Shown here in pieces: positions 27,601-34,640 of a stretch of DNA of 39,846 nt. A model generated the notes under the pieces. It saw only the letters and a program-made list of their open reading frames with translations. It was not told where the DNA came from and searched no databases. The stretch covers positions 1 to 39,846 of the forward strand of contig JAHEAQ010000013.1 in assembly GCA_024642705.1 (NCBI GenBank), read 5' to 3'. How positions within the stretch are numbered: position 1 is the stretch's first letter; every line of letters starts with the position of its first letter. The translations under genes were made by a program, and so were the position numbers. The DNA comes from Bacteroidota bacterium (GTDB lineage: Bacteria; Bacteroidota; Bacteroidia; Chitinophagales; Saprospiraceae).

Positions 27601-28397
27601 TAATTGGTGCATTGGCATTGAAAAATGCTTTTGTTTTTCAAAGCGGAATGGGCAATATCCAACATTTATTCAAAGGCTTAATGGATGGCTTAATTAAAAA
27701 TTCTCCTGCTTTATTTTCTTTGCATTCTACCAATCTAGATTTTATTAAAACCTCCAATAAAGATTCTAGGATATATGATTTGTTGGCAATAGAAAGCAGG
27801 GCATTTCCTGTTTTATGTTATAATCCAGGACCAAATAATAATTTTTTATTTGGTTCAACATCTATTGATGAGAATAGAGATGTTCGCCTTAACTGGATAG
27901 AAGAAAGGCTTTCTATTTCAAATGAAAATTCTATCCCTTATGAAATTACTTGGGCTGATTGGGCATTTACATTAAAAAATTGGGAACATGAATTTGTAAA
28001 TATTGATTCTGACAATGCTGCTATCGTTTCTATCTCAGATTATATTAGGATTGAAAAATCCAATAGAAAAGATAAAATTCCTACAATTTTAAGAATAAAT
28101 GAAAACGAGAGTAAATATTATGCCGTTAGCGAGCGAGTTGTTAAAATGTGTGAATCGGTCCTTTCCAATTGGAATAATTTGCAGGAATTATCTGGAGTAA
28201 TTTCAGAATATCCTGAAAAATTAAAATCAGAAATAAATAAAGAATTAACATTAAAATTTGAAATCGAAGTCGAAGAAATGAAGAAAAATTATGAGAAAAA
28301 ACTCAAAGATCAAGTAGCTTTTCAAACAGAAATGATGAAGAATAATTTAAAAAACAAATTAGTTTCTTTATCTAAAATGGCAAAAAATAATACTTAA
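24678..28397 (+). CDS. Degenerate PFOR-like (NifJ-like) protein with two [4Fe-4S] clusters
   Basis: 1239 residues, soluble. It follows the domain order of pyruvate:ferredoxin oxidoreductase: domain I (about 30-240; IQKSGCFQLIAHSAQEE, TLIAHRIAEL), domain II (250-380; YALVSLGGH, QLYPLP, YYLGIGF), domain V ferredoxin (485-645) and domain VI (655-1130). Domain III (gamma) is missing. The clusters are Cys491/494/497/501 and Cys628/631/634/638, separated by a ~126-residue insert. The YPITP motif and active Glu of domain I are absent. In domain VI the CAGC and GCSS cysteines are replaced (SGSYSPLA, GATNN), and no GDG-TPP motif remains (LLISENKNI). So it should not bind TPP or the proximal cluster. 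A coiled coil fills 1178-1235. It starts 11 bp after rnfB and ends 1 bp before rnfC. Automated pipelines may name it pyruvate:ferredoxin oxidoreductase; I think it is a non-catalytic electron relay. Confidence 0.8.
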   Translation: MQEMIIKLGFKICEGFQSASLNINEKSTNIFHRNVSSIESTDLAFISGIISSGLRGSAILNGQKLINNYTHFTNASQKHLPLVVNSNVRLSNKNSRIVNYEPLFAIQKSGCFQLIAHSAQEEIYWTLIAHRIAELSLIPGIVISDFEDIGDVVSIPDDDLIIRYLGNPDDQIICPTPSQELIFGKTRRRIPNWFSFDYPVMVGVQKDRAAISNEKAANHQYFYQHLENLIKKACDEFAQIIGPKLEPITLQGKASNYALVSLGGHIKSLHSELESIQQKAQLITINQLYPLPKIELIQSLKGKKMLTVFETMTGVNLDSSLIYESVLKCFEGSKSNVYEALYGNDLDSETLHLAIEHMIQNKALKKYYLGIGFANSESNFPYKQILNHEIEKNYPSLKNKTLQIEKNPIHSIIENHEELPLEIRLSKDKGPNYSQLSKFYNNTAFFYEHNNLQEVEADPFATLSIVPRITASVFNQSTKRNLIPIFNPSNCTGCGDCFIYCPHSALPPIAIGIEQLLKVGINLASAKGEPILKLIPLLQNFAKVSEQIIKEIDILEPEDFLPIAFSRLSEQMNLEGEKLELIQAEFSRVLKEISTFPVSKTSHFFDLPSSIESGKGELFSVFVNPSSCTGCSICAEVCSEEAIVMQAQNSENLEKVKNQYKLWEQTPDTSGETINRLYQSGSYSPLAAILLSRNYYMSMVGATNNELINPYKSLMHIITSSTEAVVQPKIVRKIKKLDELINDLSTNIHKKLSDSLPDKDLDVLSKSLKNSHNRKIQIKDLLSNITADSHSNLIDTEELSRKSDLVEDLKKLKYLLAEGPNGSGRSRYGLFIDASNALDWINQFPINNFTSPNIIYWDGSAPEQLQGLFYGQLRFVLDHIKLMRRASLEVKDKYDPLKHDDAIASLAWHDLSDDEKQLIPPILLISENKNINALKWQGLYEILAQSYPVKIFLLDDAIPIEKSFDTSFIQKNSNLIGALALKNAFVFQSGMGNIQHLFKGLMDGLIKNSPALFSLHSTNLDFIKTSNKDSRIYDLLAIESRAFPVLCYNPGPNNNFLFGSTSIDENRDVRLNWIEERLSISNENSIPYEITWADWAFTLKNWEHEFVNIDSDNAAIVSISDYIRIEKSNRKDKIPTILRINENESKYYAVSERVVKMCESVLSNWNNLQELSGVISEYPEKLKSEINKELTLKFEIEVEEMKKNYEKKLKDQVAFQTEMMKNNLKNKLVSLSKMAKNNT

Positions 28398-28398
28398 A

Positions 28399-29754
28399 AT
28401 GGCTGTTTCTGATATTCAAAACAACAAATTACTCACTTTTGTCAATGGTATTCATCCCAAAGATTATAAAGAATTAAGCAATAATTGCAAGATTCAGAGA
28501 ATGCCATTTGTAGAAGAATATACATTGCCATTGGGACAACATATAGGAGCGCCAAGTAAATCAATCGTTCAGAAAGGGCAATATGTTAAAAGAGGCGAAT
28601 TAATTGCGGATTCTGTAGGTTTTGTTTCTGTATCATTGCATTCACCAGTTGATGGAATTGTAAGTGATATTGGGATATTTGATACTCCCAAAGGAGATGT
28701 TTTACCTGGAATAAAAATTAAAACGGATCGTTTCAGTACCCAACAGTTTCATCAAAAAGCAGTTGATTTTGAATCTTTAGATGTCAATGGGTTCATAAAA
28801 TCAATTCAAAATGCTGGAATTGTTGGTCTTGGAGGAGCTGCTTTTCCTTCCCACGTAAAATTTGCAATACCAGAAGGTAAAAATTGCAAATATCTCATGT
28901 TGAACGGTTGCGAATGTGAGCCTTTTTTAACAGCGGATGATCGAACAATGGTTGAATATCCAAAGCAAATTATTGATGGATTATTGATTGTGAACCATTT
29001 TTTAAAAGCTGAAAAAATTTATATAGCAATAGAGTCAAACAAACCTAAAGCTATTGAAGTACTTTCTAAATATGCTGAAGAAAGTAATTCAAATATTGAA
29101 GTAGTGACATTAAAAGTAAAATATCCTCAAGGAGCTGAGAAAATGATGATTTCGGCTATTTTAGGAAATGAGGTTCCTAGCGGTAAATTACCTATCGATT
29201 TAGGTGTTATAGTTGCGAATGTTGGAACTATAAAGGCTATTTCTGAATATTTTAGAACTGGGATGCCATTGATTGAAAGAATTGTTACCATAACTGGAAC
29301 TTCGATAAATAATCCTACAAATGTTTTGGTTCCAATTGGTACACCAATGGATGAAATATTAGAATTTTGTGGCGGAATAAAGGATAACACTGCTCGCATT
29401 TTATTGGGTGGACCGATGATGGGTGCAGTTCAAAAAAACCTTAATGTTCCAGTTGTTAAAGGAACTTCAGGATTGCTTGTTCTTTCATCAAATGAAGTGA
29501 AAGATTTTGATCAATACAATTGTATAAAGTGTGGAAAATGTTTAGATGCTTGTCCACTTTTCTTAAATCCTAGTAGAATGGGTTTGTTGGCAAAAAAAGG
29601 GTTATGGGATGAAATGTTAGATTTTCACGTAATGGATTGTTTTGAATGTGGAAGCTGTTCTTATGTATGTCCTTCCGGTATACCATTGGTTCAAAGTTTT
29701 CGCGTCGCAAAAGGTATTTTGCGCGAGAAATCCATCCGTGATCAAAATAAATGA
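28399..29754 (+). CDS. rnfC: Rnf complex NADH-side subunit RnfC
   Basis: 451 residues, peripheral on the cytoplasmic face, where ferredoxin electrons reduce NAD+ at an FMN site. It has an N-terminal barrel-sandwich segment (LPLGQHIGAPSKSIVQKGQYVKRGELIAD), a flavin/NAD-binding domain with GIVGLGGAAFPSHVK (140-154) and NGCECEPFLTADDRTM, an SLBB-type stretch (ITGTSINNPTNVLVPIGTP), and two [4Fe-4S] motifs: Cys375/378/381/385 and Cys414/417/420/424. The length matches Bacteroidota and clostridial RnfC and lacks the long Ala/Lys-rich tail of proteobacterial forms. It starts 1 bp after the PFOR-like gene and overlaps rnfD by 4 bp. Confidence 0.97.
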   Translation: MAVSDIQNNKLLTFVNGIHPKDYKELSNNCKIQRMPFVEEYTLPLGQHIGAPSKSIVQKGQYVKRGELIADSVGFVSVSLHSPVDGIVSDIGIFDTPKGDVLPGIKIKTDRFSTQQFHQKAVDFESLDVNGFIKSIQNAGIVGLGGAAFPSHVKFAIPEGKNCKYLMLNGCECEPFLTADDRTMVEYPKQIIDGLLIVNHFLKAEKIYIAIESNKPKAIEVLSKYAEESNSNIEVVTLKVKYPQGAEKMMISAILGNEVPSGKLPIDLGVIVANVGTIKAISEYFRTGMPLIERIVTITGTSINNPTNVLVPIGTPMDEILEFCGGIKDNTARILLGGPMMGAVQKNLNVPVVKGTSGLLVLSSNEVKDFDQYNCIKCGKCLDACPLFLNPSRMGLLAKKGLWDEMLDFHVMDCFECGSCSYVCPSGIPLVQSFRVAKGILREKSIRDQNK

Positions 29755-30776
29755 ATAGAATGAGTGATAAAAATAAAGCATTGATAATTTCAACATCGCC
29801 TTTTATCAAAGACAAAGATACAACACCAGGCATGATGTATCAGGTTATTTATACTTTAATTCCTATTCAATTAGTGTCTTTCTATTATTTTGGACTCAGT
29901 TCTCTATTAATTTCTGTGACTGCCATCCTGGCTTGTGTTTTGGCTGAAATAGTATTTAACAAATCCAAAACCGGTATTAAGTCATTATCAGATGGCAGTG
30001 CAATAATTACAGGAATGTTATTGGCTTTTACTCTTCCGCCTGGATTTCCTTTATGGATGGTTTTTATAGGTGGAATAGTTGCAATAGGAATGGGAAAAGC
30101 TATGTGGGGAGGATTAGGTCAAAATATTTTTAATCCAGCATTGCTAGGGCGTGCTTTTTTGCAAGCTGCTTTTCCAACTGCAATTACAACATGGTCTAAT
30201 CCTAACGGAATGTATGCCAATTTGCGAGGAGCAAATGGAGCGTTCCCATTTATGCAAGGATTAAATGTGGATGGAATAACTTCTGCAACACCTTTATCAA
30301 AAATGAAATTTGACCATATTGGGACTAATATTATTGACTTGTTGCTTGGAAATACTAGTGGTTCAATTGGCGAAACTTGTGCTTTTTTAATAATTATAGC
30401 TGGTATTTATTTATGGGCTAAAAAAATTATTAATTGGAGAATTCCTATTTCCATATTGTTGACAGTTAGTATCTTTTCTGGAATATTTTACCTTTTGGAT
30501 CCGAATATTTATCCTTCACCAATATTCATGATATGTTCAGGGGGACTTTTGTTAGGTGCTGTTTTTATGGCTACTGATTTGGTTACTTCTCCTTTAACAT
30601 CAAAAGGAATTTGGGTTTTCGGTATCGGAATTGGGGTCTTTGTGGTACTCATAAGAAATTGGGGCGGACTGCCAGAAGGAGTTATGTATGCTATTTTGTT
30701 GATGAACGCAGCAACGCCATTAATTAATAGATATTCGAAAATGCGAACTTACGGATATAAAAATGGAATGAAATAA
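29751..30776 (+). CDS. rnfD: Rnf complex membrane flavoprotein RnfD
   Basis: 341 residues, about 9-10 hydrophobic segments. It is the NqrB/RnfD family, forming part of the membrane electron path and probably the ion channel. Thr180 in VDGITSATPLSKMK is the site of covalent FMN attachment in the family. GQNIFNPALLGRAFLQAAFP and the C-terminal ATPLINRYSKMRTYG are diagnostic. ATG at 29751 overlaps the rnfC stop by 4 bp; a second in-frame ATG (29760) would cost only three residues. Covalent FMN needs an ApbE flavin transferase, which is not in this window. Confidence 0.96.
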   Translation: MNRMSDKNKALIISTSPFIKDKDTTPGMMYQVIYTLIPIQLVSFYYFGLSSLLISVTAILACVLAEIVFNKSKTGIKSLSDGSAIITGMLLAFTLPPGFPLWMVFIGGIVAIGMGKAMWGGLGQNIFNPALLGRAFLQAAFPTAITTWSNPNGMYANLRGANGAFPFMQGLNVDGITSATPLSKMKFDHIGTNIIDLLLGNTSGSIGETCAFLIIIAGIYLWAKKIINWRIPISILLTVSIFSGIFYLLDPNIYPSPIFMICSGGLLLGAVFMATDLVTSPLTSKGIWVFGIGIGVFVVLIRNWGGLPEGVMYAILLMNAATPLINRYSKMRTYGYKNGMK

Positions 30777-30789
30777 AAACAACTAAAAA

Positions 30790-31503
30790 TTGAAAGCAAC
30801 CGAAGAAAATAATATAATCGTAAATGAAACTCTTTCAGAAAATGAACCAAGTTCATTTTCTTTAGTGAGTGCGCTAGGAATTGCAGGACTTTTATCTGGA
30901 ATAATTTTAGTCGGAACTTTCCTTTATACCAATCCTTTAATTCAAAATAACAAAGAAGCTGCTATTCAAAGAGCTATTTATAAAGTATTGCCTAATTGCG
31001 ACAGTTATATTCCTCTAATAATGGTTGAAAACAAATTGCTTGAAAAAGTTGAAAATGCAAATGGAAAAGAAGAATCAGATAAATCTGAATTATTAATTTA
31101 CGCTGGTTATAATGCGAATAAAGAATTAATTGGTTTTGCGGTTCCTGGAAGTGAACCAGGTTTCCAAGACATTATAGAAACAATGTTTGGGTATGACGAT
31201 ATGAAAAGAATGATCATTGGATTTGAAGTTTTACAAAGCAAAGAAACTCCTGGATTAGGAGATAAAATTTTCAAAGATGCTGATTTTCAAACCAATTTTC
31301 TTGAACTTGCTATAGAACCTGAAATTGTCCCTGTAAAAAAAGGAGCTAAAACCAAACCAAACGAAGTTGAGGCAATTACTGGTGCAACCATTTCTTCAAA
31401 AGCAATTGCAAGATTATTAAATAAGACCATTTCTATTTGGAAAGATCCAATTGATGAGTTCATTAGAAGTAACAATTTGAGAATTTCAAAAAACATAAAC
31501 TGA
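30790..31503 (+). CDS. rnfG: Rnf complex FMN-binding subunit RnfG
   Basis: 237 residues. One N-terminal membrane helix (24-46) is followed by an extracytoplasmic FMN-binding domain. Thr200 in EAITGATISSKAI is the covalent FMN site (S/TGAT motif). GFAVPGSEPGFQDIIE and VLQSKETPGLGDKI are standard RnfG sequence. The start is TTG at 30790: TAA lies in frame at 30784-30786 and no ATG occurs before residue 78, which would remove the anchor. A charged, slightly extended N-terminus (ATEENNIIVNETLSENE) precedes the helix. It follows rnfD by 13 bp and precedes rnfE by 1 bp. Confidence 0.95.
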   Translation: MKATEENNIIVNETLSENEPSSFSLVSALGIAGLLSGIILVGTFLYTNPLIQNNKEAAIQRAIYKVLPNCDSYIPLIMVENKLLEKVENANGKEESDKSELLIYAGYNANKELIGFAVPGSEPGFQDIIETMFGYDDMKRMIIGFEVLQSKETPGLGDKIFKDADFQTNFLELAIEPEIVPVKKGAKTKPNEVEAITGATISSKAIARLLNKTISIWKDPIDEFIRSNNLRISKNIN

Positions 31504-31504
31504 T

Positions 31505-32128
31505 ATGGAAAATCAAAATCCAAATGCTGAAGAATTCTTGAAGGGACTTTGGAAGGAGAATCCAGTTTTTGTTGCAGTCCTAGGAATGTGCCCTGCTCTA
31601 GCTGTGAGTAATACTGCAATAAATAGCTTGGCAATGGGACTTGCCACTAGCTTTGTGCTGTTGTGCTCGAGTATATTGGTAGCTTCATTAAAATCAATTA
31701 TTCCAAAGCAAGTTCGAATAACAACATATATTATCATAATCGCAACTTTTGTTACAGTGGTTGATTTTGCATTAGCAGCCTTTTCACCAGCTATACATAA
31801 GGAATTAGGAGCTTTTATTGCACTGATTGTGGTGAATTGTCTAATTCTTGGAAGACAAGAAGCATTTGCTTCTAAGCATTCCGTAGGTCTTTCGATATTG
31901 GATGCATTAGGTATGGGCATTGGATTTACATTTGCGATGTTATGTATTGGAATACCAAGAGAAATTTTGGGGAGTGGTAGTATTTTTAATATTTCTTTAT
32001 TTGGAAGCAATTTTGAACCTTGGGTTGTCATGATATTGCCTCCTGGTGGGTTTTTCATGCTTGGCTTTTTGTTATTAGGCTTCAATTGGTTTACTAAAAA
32101 GAAAAAAGCTAGAATAAATTATGGATAA
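31505..32128 (+). CDS. rnfE: Rnf complex membrane subunit RnfE
   Basis: 207 residues with six hydrophobic segments, a paralogue of RnfA. Cys29 (VLGMCPALAVSNTA) and Cys112 (VVNCLILGRQEAFA) are half of the four Cys that hold an iron centre buried in the membrane between RnfA and RnfE. LDALGMGIGFTFAMLCIGIPREILGSGS is typical of RnfE/NqrD. It starts 1 bp after rnfG and overlaps rnfA by 8 bp. Confidence 0.96.
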   Translation: MENQNPNAEEFLKGLWKENPVFVAVLGMCPALAVSNTAINSLAMGLATSFVLLCSSILVASLKSIIPKQVRITTYIIIIATFVTVVDFALAAFSPAIHKELGAFIALIVVNCLILGRQEAFASKHSVGLSILDALGMGIGFTFAMLCIGIPREILGSGSIFNISLFGSNFEPWVVMILPPGGFFMLGFLLLGFNWFTKKKKARINYG

Positions 32129-32699
32129 TTTAATATGGATATTTATTTCTGCATTGCTGATTAATAACTTCACGTTATCCTACTTTTTGGGAATATGCCC
32201 ATTTCTAGGAGTTTCAGGAAAACTAGAAACTGCCTTTAGGTTAGGAGTAGCAAATATTTTTGTAATGATGATTACAGCAGCATGTGCATATGCCCTGAAC
32301 ACTTGGGTTTTAGTATATGCACCTTATTTAAGATTAATAAGCTTTATCATTGTTATTGCTAGTTCAGTTCAATTTGTTGAGATGGCAATTAAAAAATTAA
32401 GTCCAGAATTGTTTAAAGCTTTGGGCATTTTTCTCCCTTTAATTACAACCAATTGTGCTATTCTTGGATTGGCCCTTTTTTCAACAAATAAAGGCTATGG
32501 TTTTTTAGAAGGAATGGTTTATGCCCTGGGTGCTGGAGGCGGAGTAACATTAGCACTGATATTAATGGCTGGAATTAGAGAGGAAACAAAACTTATGGAC
32601 ATACCAGATGTAATTCAAGGAACCGCTTTAAATTTGATTATTGCGGGCATTCTTTCAATGGCATTTATGGGATTCGCTGGATTATTTAGTACGTATTAA
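32121..32699 (+). CDS. rnfA: Rnf complex membrane subunit RnfA
   Basis: 192 residues with six hydrophobic segments. It shares the inverted-topology fold of RnfE/NqrE. Cys26 (FLGICPFLGVSG) and Cys112 (TTNCAILGLAL) complete the RnfA-RnfE iron site. GALALFS..GYGFLEG-type sequence and AGGGVTLALILMAGIREE are diagnostic. The ATG at 32121 lies within the rnfE end (8-bp overlap). Its stop TAA shares the A of the next ATG (TAATG), so the small gene that follows is translationally linked. Confidence 0.96.
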   Translation: MDNLIWIFISALLINNFTLSYFLGICPFLGVSGKLETAFRLGVANIFVMMITAACAYALNTWVLVYAPYLRLISFIIVIASSVQFVEMAIKKLSPELFKALGIFLPLITTNCAILGLALFSTNKGYGFLEGMVYALGAGGGVTLALILMAGIREETKLMDIPDVIQGTALNLIIAGILSMAFMGFAGLFSTY

Positions 32700-32878
32700 T
32701 GAAATATATTATAATCATATTGAGTCTGGGTTTACTTTGTGCAAGTTGGATTTTGGTTCAACTTTTAGCTCGAAAAATGAAAACAAAAAATCACTTTGAT
32801 GACTTAAACTCATCATGCGGAAATTGTAATTGTGGTGCAATAAGCGGCTCTTGCGAAAATGAAATGAAAAAAGTTTAA
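32699..32878 (+). CDS. Small Cys-rich membrane protein, NqrM-like in layout
   Basis: 59 residues, overlapping the rnfA stop by one base. A single membrane helix (about 3-24: YIIIILSLGLLCASWILVQL) is followed by a basic patch (ARKMKTK), then a soluble tail with four Cys in CGNCNCGAISGSC (40, 43, 45, 52). The basic patch after the helix predicts a cytoplasmic tail. NqrM (DUF539), the maturation factor for the NqrD/NqrE iron centre of Na+-NQR, has the same plan: one helix, then a short Cys-rich tail. Since RnfA/RnfE share that iron site, a role in loading it is plausible. FeoB-associated Cys-rich proteins also look similar, so the family is not certain. The operon seems to end here; the next gene converges 15 bp away. 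Confidence 0.7.
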   Translation: MKYIIIILSLGLLCASWILVQLLARKMKTKNHFDDLNSSCGNCNCGAISGSCENEMKKV

Positions 32879-32893
32879 ATAATATTTTGCCTC

Positions 32894-34405
32894 TTATTCT
32901 AAATTCATACTCAAAATAACCATGCACATTTTTATACCTTGAATCATATTGCCAATTCGTAAATTTTCATTGGGATTATGTTGATTGTTATCCATATTTA
33001 CCATTGGTACTATAATAGCGGGAATTTTTAGTGTATTTACAGCTGGTATTATTGGTACTGTCCCACCCATTGTTCTAATGCTTATAGGCTTTTTACCAAA
33101 TACTTTTTCTAAAGATCCTATTAATTTTTGTCCAATTTCAGCGTCCATTTCAGTGCGGAAAGCATTTACACCTGGATCCCCTTCAAATTTGACTATCTTA
33201 GCATAACTTAATCTTTCAGCGTCAGTTGGTTCTCTATCCAATAAAAGATATCCTTGGGAAATGATGTGATTTTTTATTTTTTCGAGTTGTTTCGCACCAT
33301 CTGTTTCCGCGACTAAGCGAACATCAATATAAGCCGTTACAATCTCCGGAATAACAGTTTTTAAACCTGGACCTTTCCATGAAGTTTCTATTTGCCTTAC
33401 ATTTAAAGATGGATATTGTAATGATTCTTGATAGTTTCTTCCAACATTATCAGCCTTGTTAATTCCTAAACCATTTTTAATCTCTTTTTCATCATCAGGA
33501 ACTTGAGATAACAATTTTTGAACATCAGGAGTAATATTTACATCACTATAATAGTCTTTAATTATAACCCTACCATCTTCATTTTTCATGCCAGCTAACA
33601 AATGAGACATCGTAAAAACAGGGTTAGGTGCATAATTTCCATAATGGCCGCTATGTTGCGGCAATTTGGCGCCATAAACAGTTATACTGCAAGTTGCATT
33701 GCCTCTGCATCCAAAAGTCAAAGTTGGTTCATTGGTATTATGGGCTGGGCCATCCATAATTATCATATAATCAGCTGCATAATTATCTTTATATTTCTCA
33801 ATGGTAGAAAGAAAACCTTCTGAACCTGCTTCTTCTTGAGTGTCTAAAATGATTTTAATATTGTACTTGAATTGAAATTTTTCTTCATCCAATAAATCAA
33901 TAGCAGCAAGCATCATCATTATAGGACCTTTATCATCTGCTGCAGATCTGCCAAATATTCTCCATTCGGGATCTATTTTCTTATAAATATTTTCCCAAGC
34001 TATGATGTTCCATTCTCCATTTTTGTTTTGTGTTTTAAGAACAGGAATAAAAGGATCCTCTTGATCCCATTTTGTCGGGTTCACTGCTTGTCCATCAATA
34101 TGAAGGTAAAAAAGAATAGACTTTGCTGCATTTTCTACGGTTCTTTCTGCAAAGAATACAGGCAAAGAGGATGATTCTAATAATCTAACCGAAAATTTTC
34201 GTGATTCAAATGCTTTAGTTGCAAAATTCAAATTTTTGTAAATATCCTCTGAATTAACTGCAACATTGGGAAGACTTACAAAATTTTTGTGTTCTTCTAA
34301 AATAGTTGGAAGAATTTTTTCTATGGATTTATCCCAATTTACTTGCGCATCAAGAGCAAACAAGAAAAGGAAAAAAAACAAAATATTAAAAATTCGAATG
34401 ATCAT
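32894..34405 (-). CDS. Secreted M20 family metallodipeptidase
   Basis: 503 residues. A signal peptide (IIRIFNILFFFLFLFALDA) precedes an M20/ArgE-DapE-CPG2-type di-zinc peptidase. Probable metal ligands and active residues are visible: His102 and Asp104 (LHIDGQ), Asp157 (GRSAADDKGP), Glu191/Glu192 (DTQEEAGSEG), Asp218 (MDGP) and His476 (NNQHNPNENLRIGN). GRGNAT..ITVYG...HSGHYG is the start of the dimerisation lid. Relatives hydrolyse dipeptides or acyl-amino acids. The signal peptide implies action in the periplasm or outside. It converges with the rnf operon (15 bp between ends, no room for a terminator) and is divergent from the symporter gene with 235 bp between. Confidence 0.94.
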   Translation of the reverse strand: MIIRIFNILFFFLFLFALDAQVNWDKSIEKILPTILEEHKNFVSLPNVAVNSEDIYKNLNFATKAFESRKFSVRLLESSSLPVFFAERTVENAAKSILFYLHIDGQAVNPTKWDQEDPFIPVLKTQNKNGEWNIIAWENIYKKIDPEWRIFGRSAADDKGPIMMMLAAIDLLDEEKFQFKYNIKIILDTQEEAGSEGFLSTIEKYKDNYAADYMIIMDGPAHNTNEPTLTFGCRGNATCSITVYGAKLPQHSGHYGNYAPNPVFTMSHLLAGMKNEDGRVIIKDYYSDVNITPDVQKLLSQVPDDEKEIKNGLGINKADNVGRNYQESLQYPSLNVRQIETSWKGPGLKTVIPEIVTAYIDVRLVAETDGAKQLEKIKNHIISQGYLLLDREPTDAERLSYAKIVKFEGDPGVNAFRTEMDAEIGQKLIGSLEKVFGKKPISIRTMGGTVPIIPAVNTLKIPAIIVPMVNMDNNQHNPNENLRIGNMIQGIKMCMVILSMNLE

Positions 34406-34640
34406 AGAAATGTTTTTATTTATAAAATCAAGTTATTGAAAAGTAAAATCAAAAGGATATTATTTGATTATTTTCTAAAAAGTAATTAGCCAACCAGGTT
34501 TTTGAATAAGGATTTCTGTAAAACTAAGTCAATTTATTTTGATTTTATCGCAAGTTTCAATAAACCGGAAATATTTTATTTTAGTAAATACAAAGCACGA
34601 ATAATTTAGTGTATATTTCTTGTTATAAATTATTAATAAA

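Noticed and set aside
24678-28397. Calling this gene an active pyruvate:ferredoxin oxidoreductase
   Set aside because: TPP motif, proximal cluster cysteines, domain I active residues and domain III are all missing.
31513-32085. 190-codon minus-strand frame
   Set aside because: Lies wholly opposite rnfE, which is certain; no motif or start context supports it.
28399-32699. Na+-translocating NADH:quinone reductase (Nqr)
   Set aside because: RnfB and an RnfC with two Fe-S motifs are present, and NqrA- and NqrF-type subunits are absent, so the complex is Rnf.
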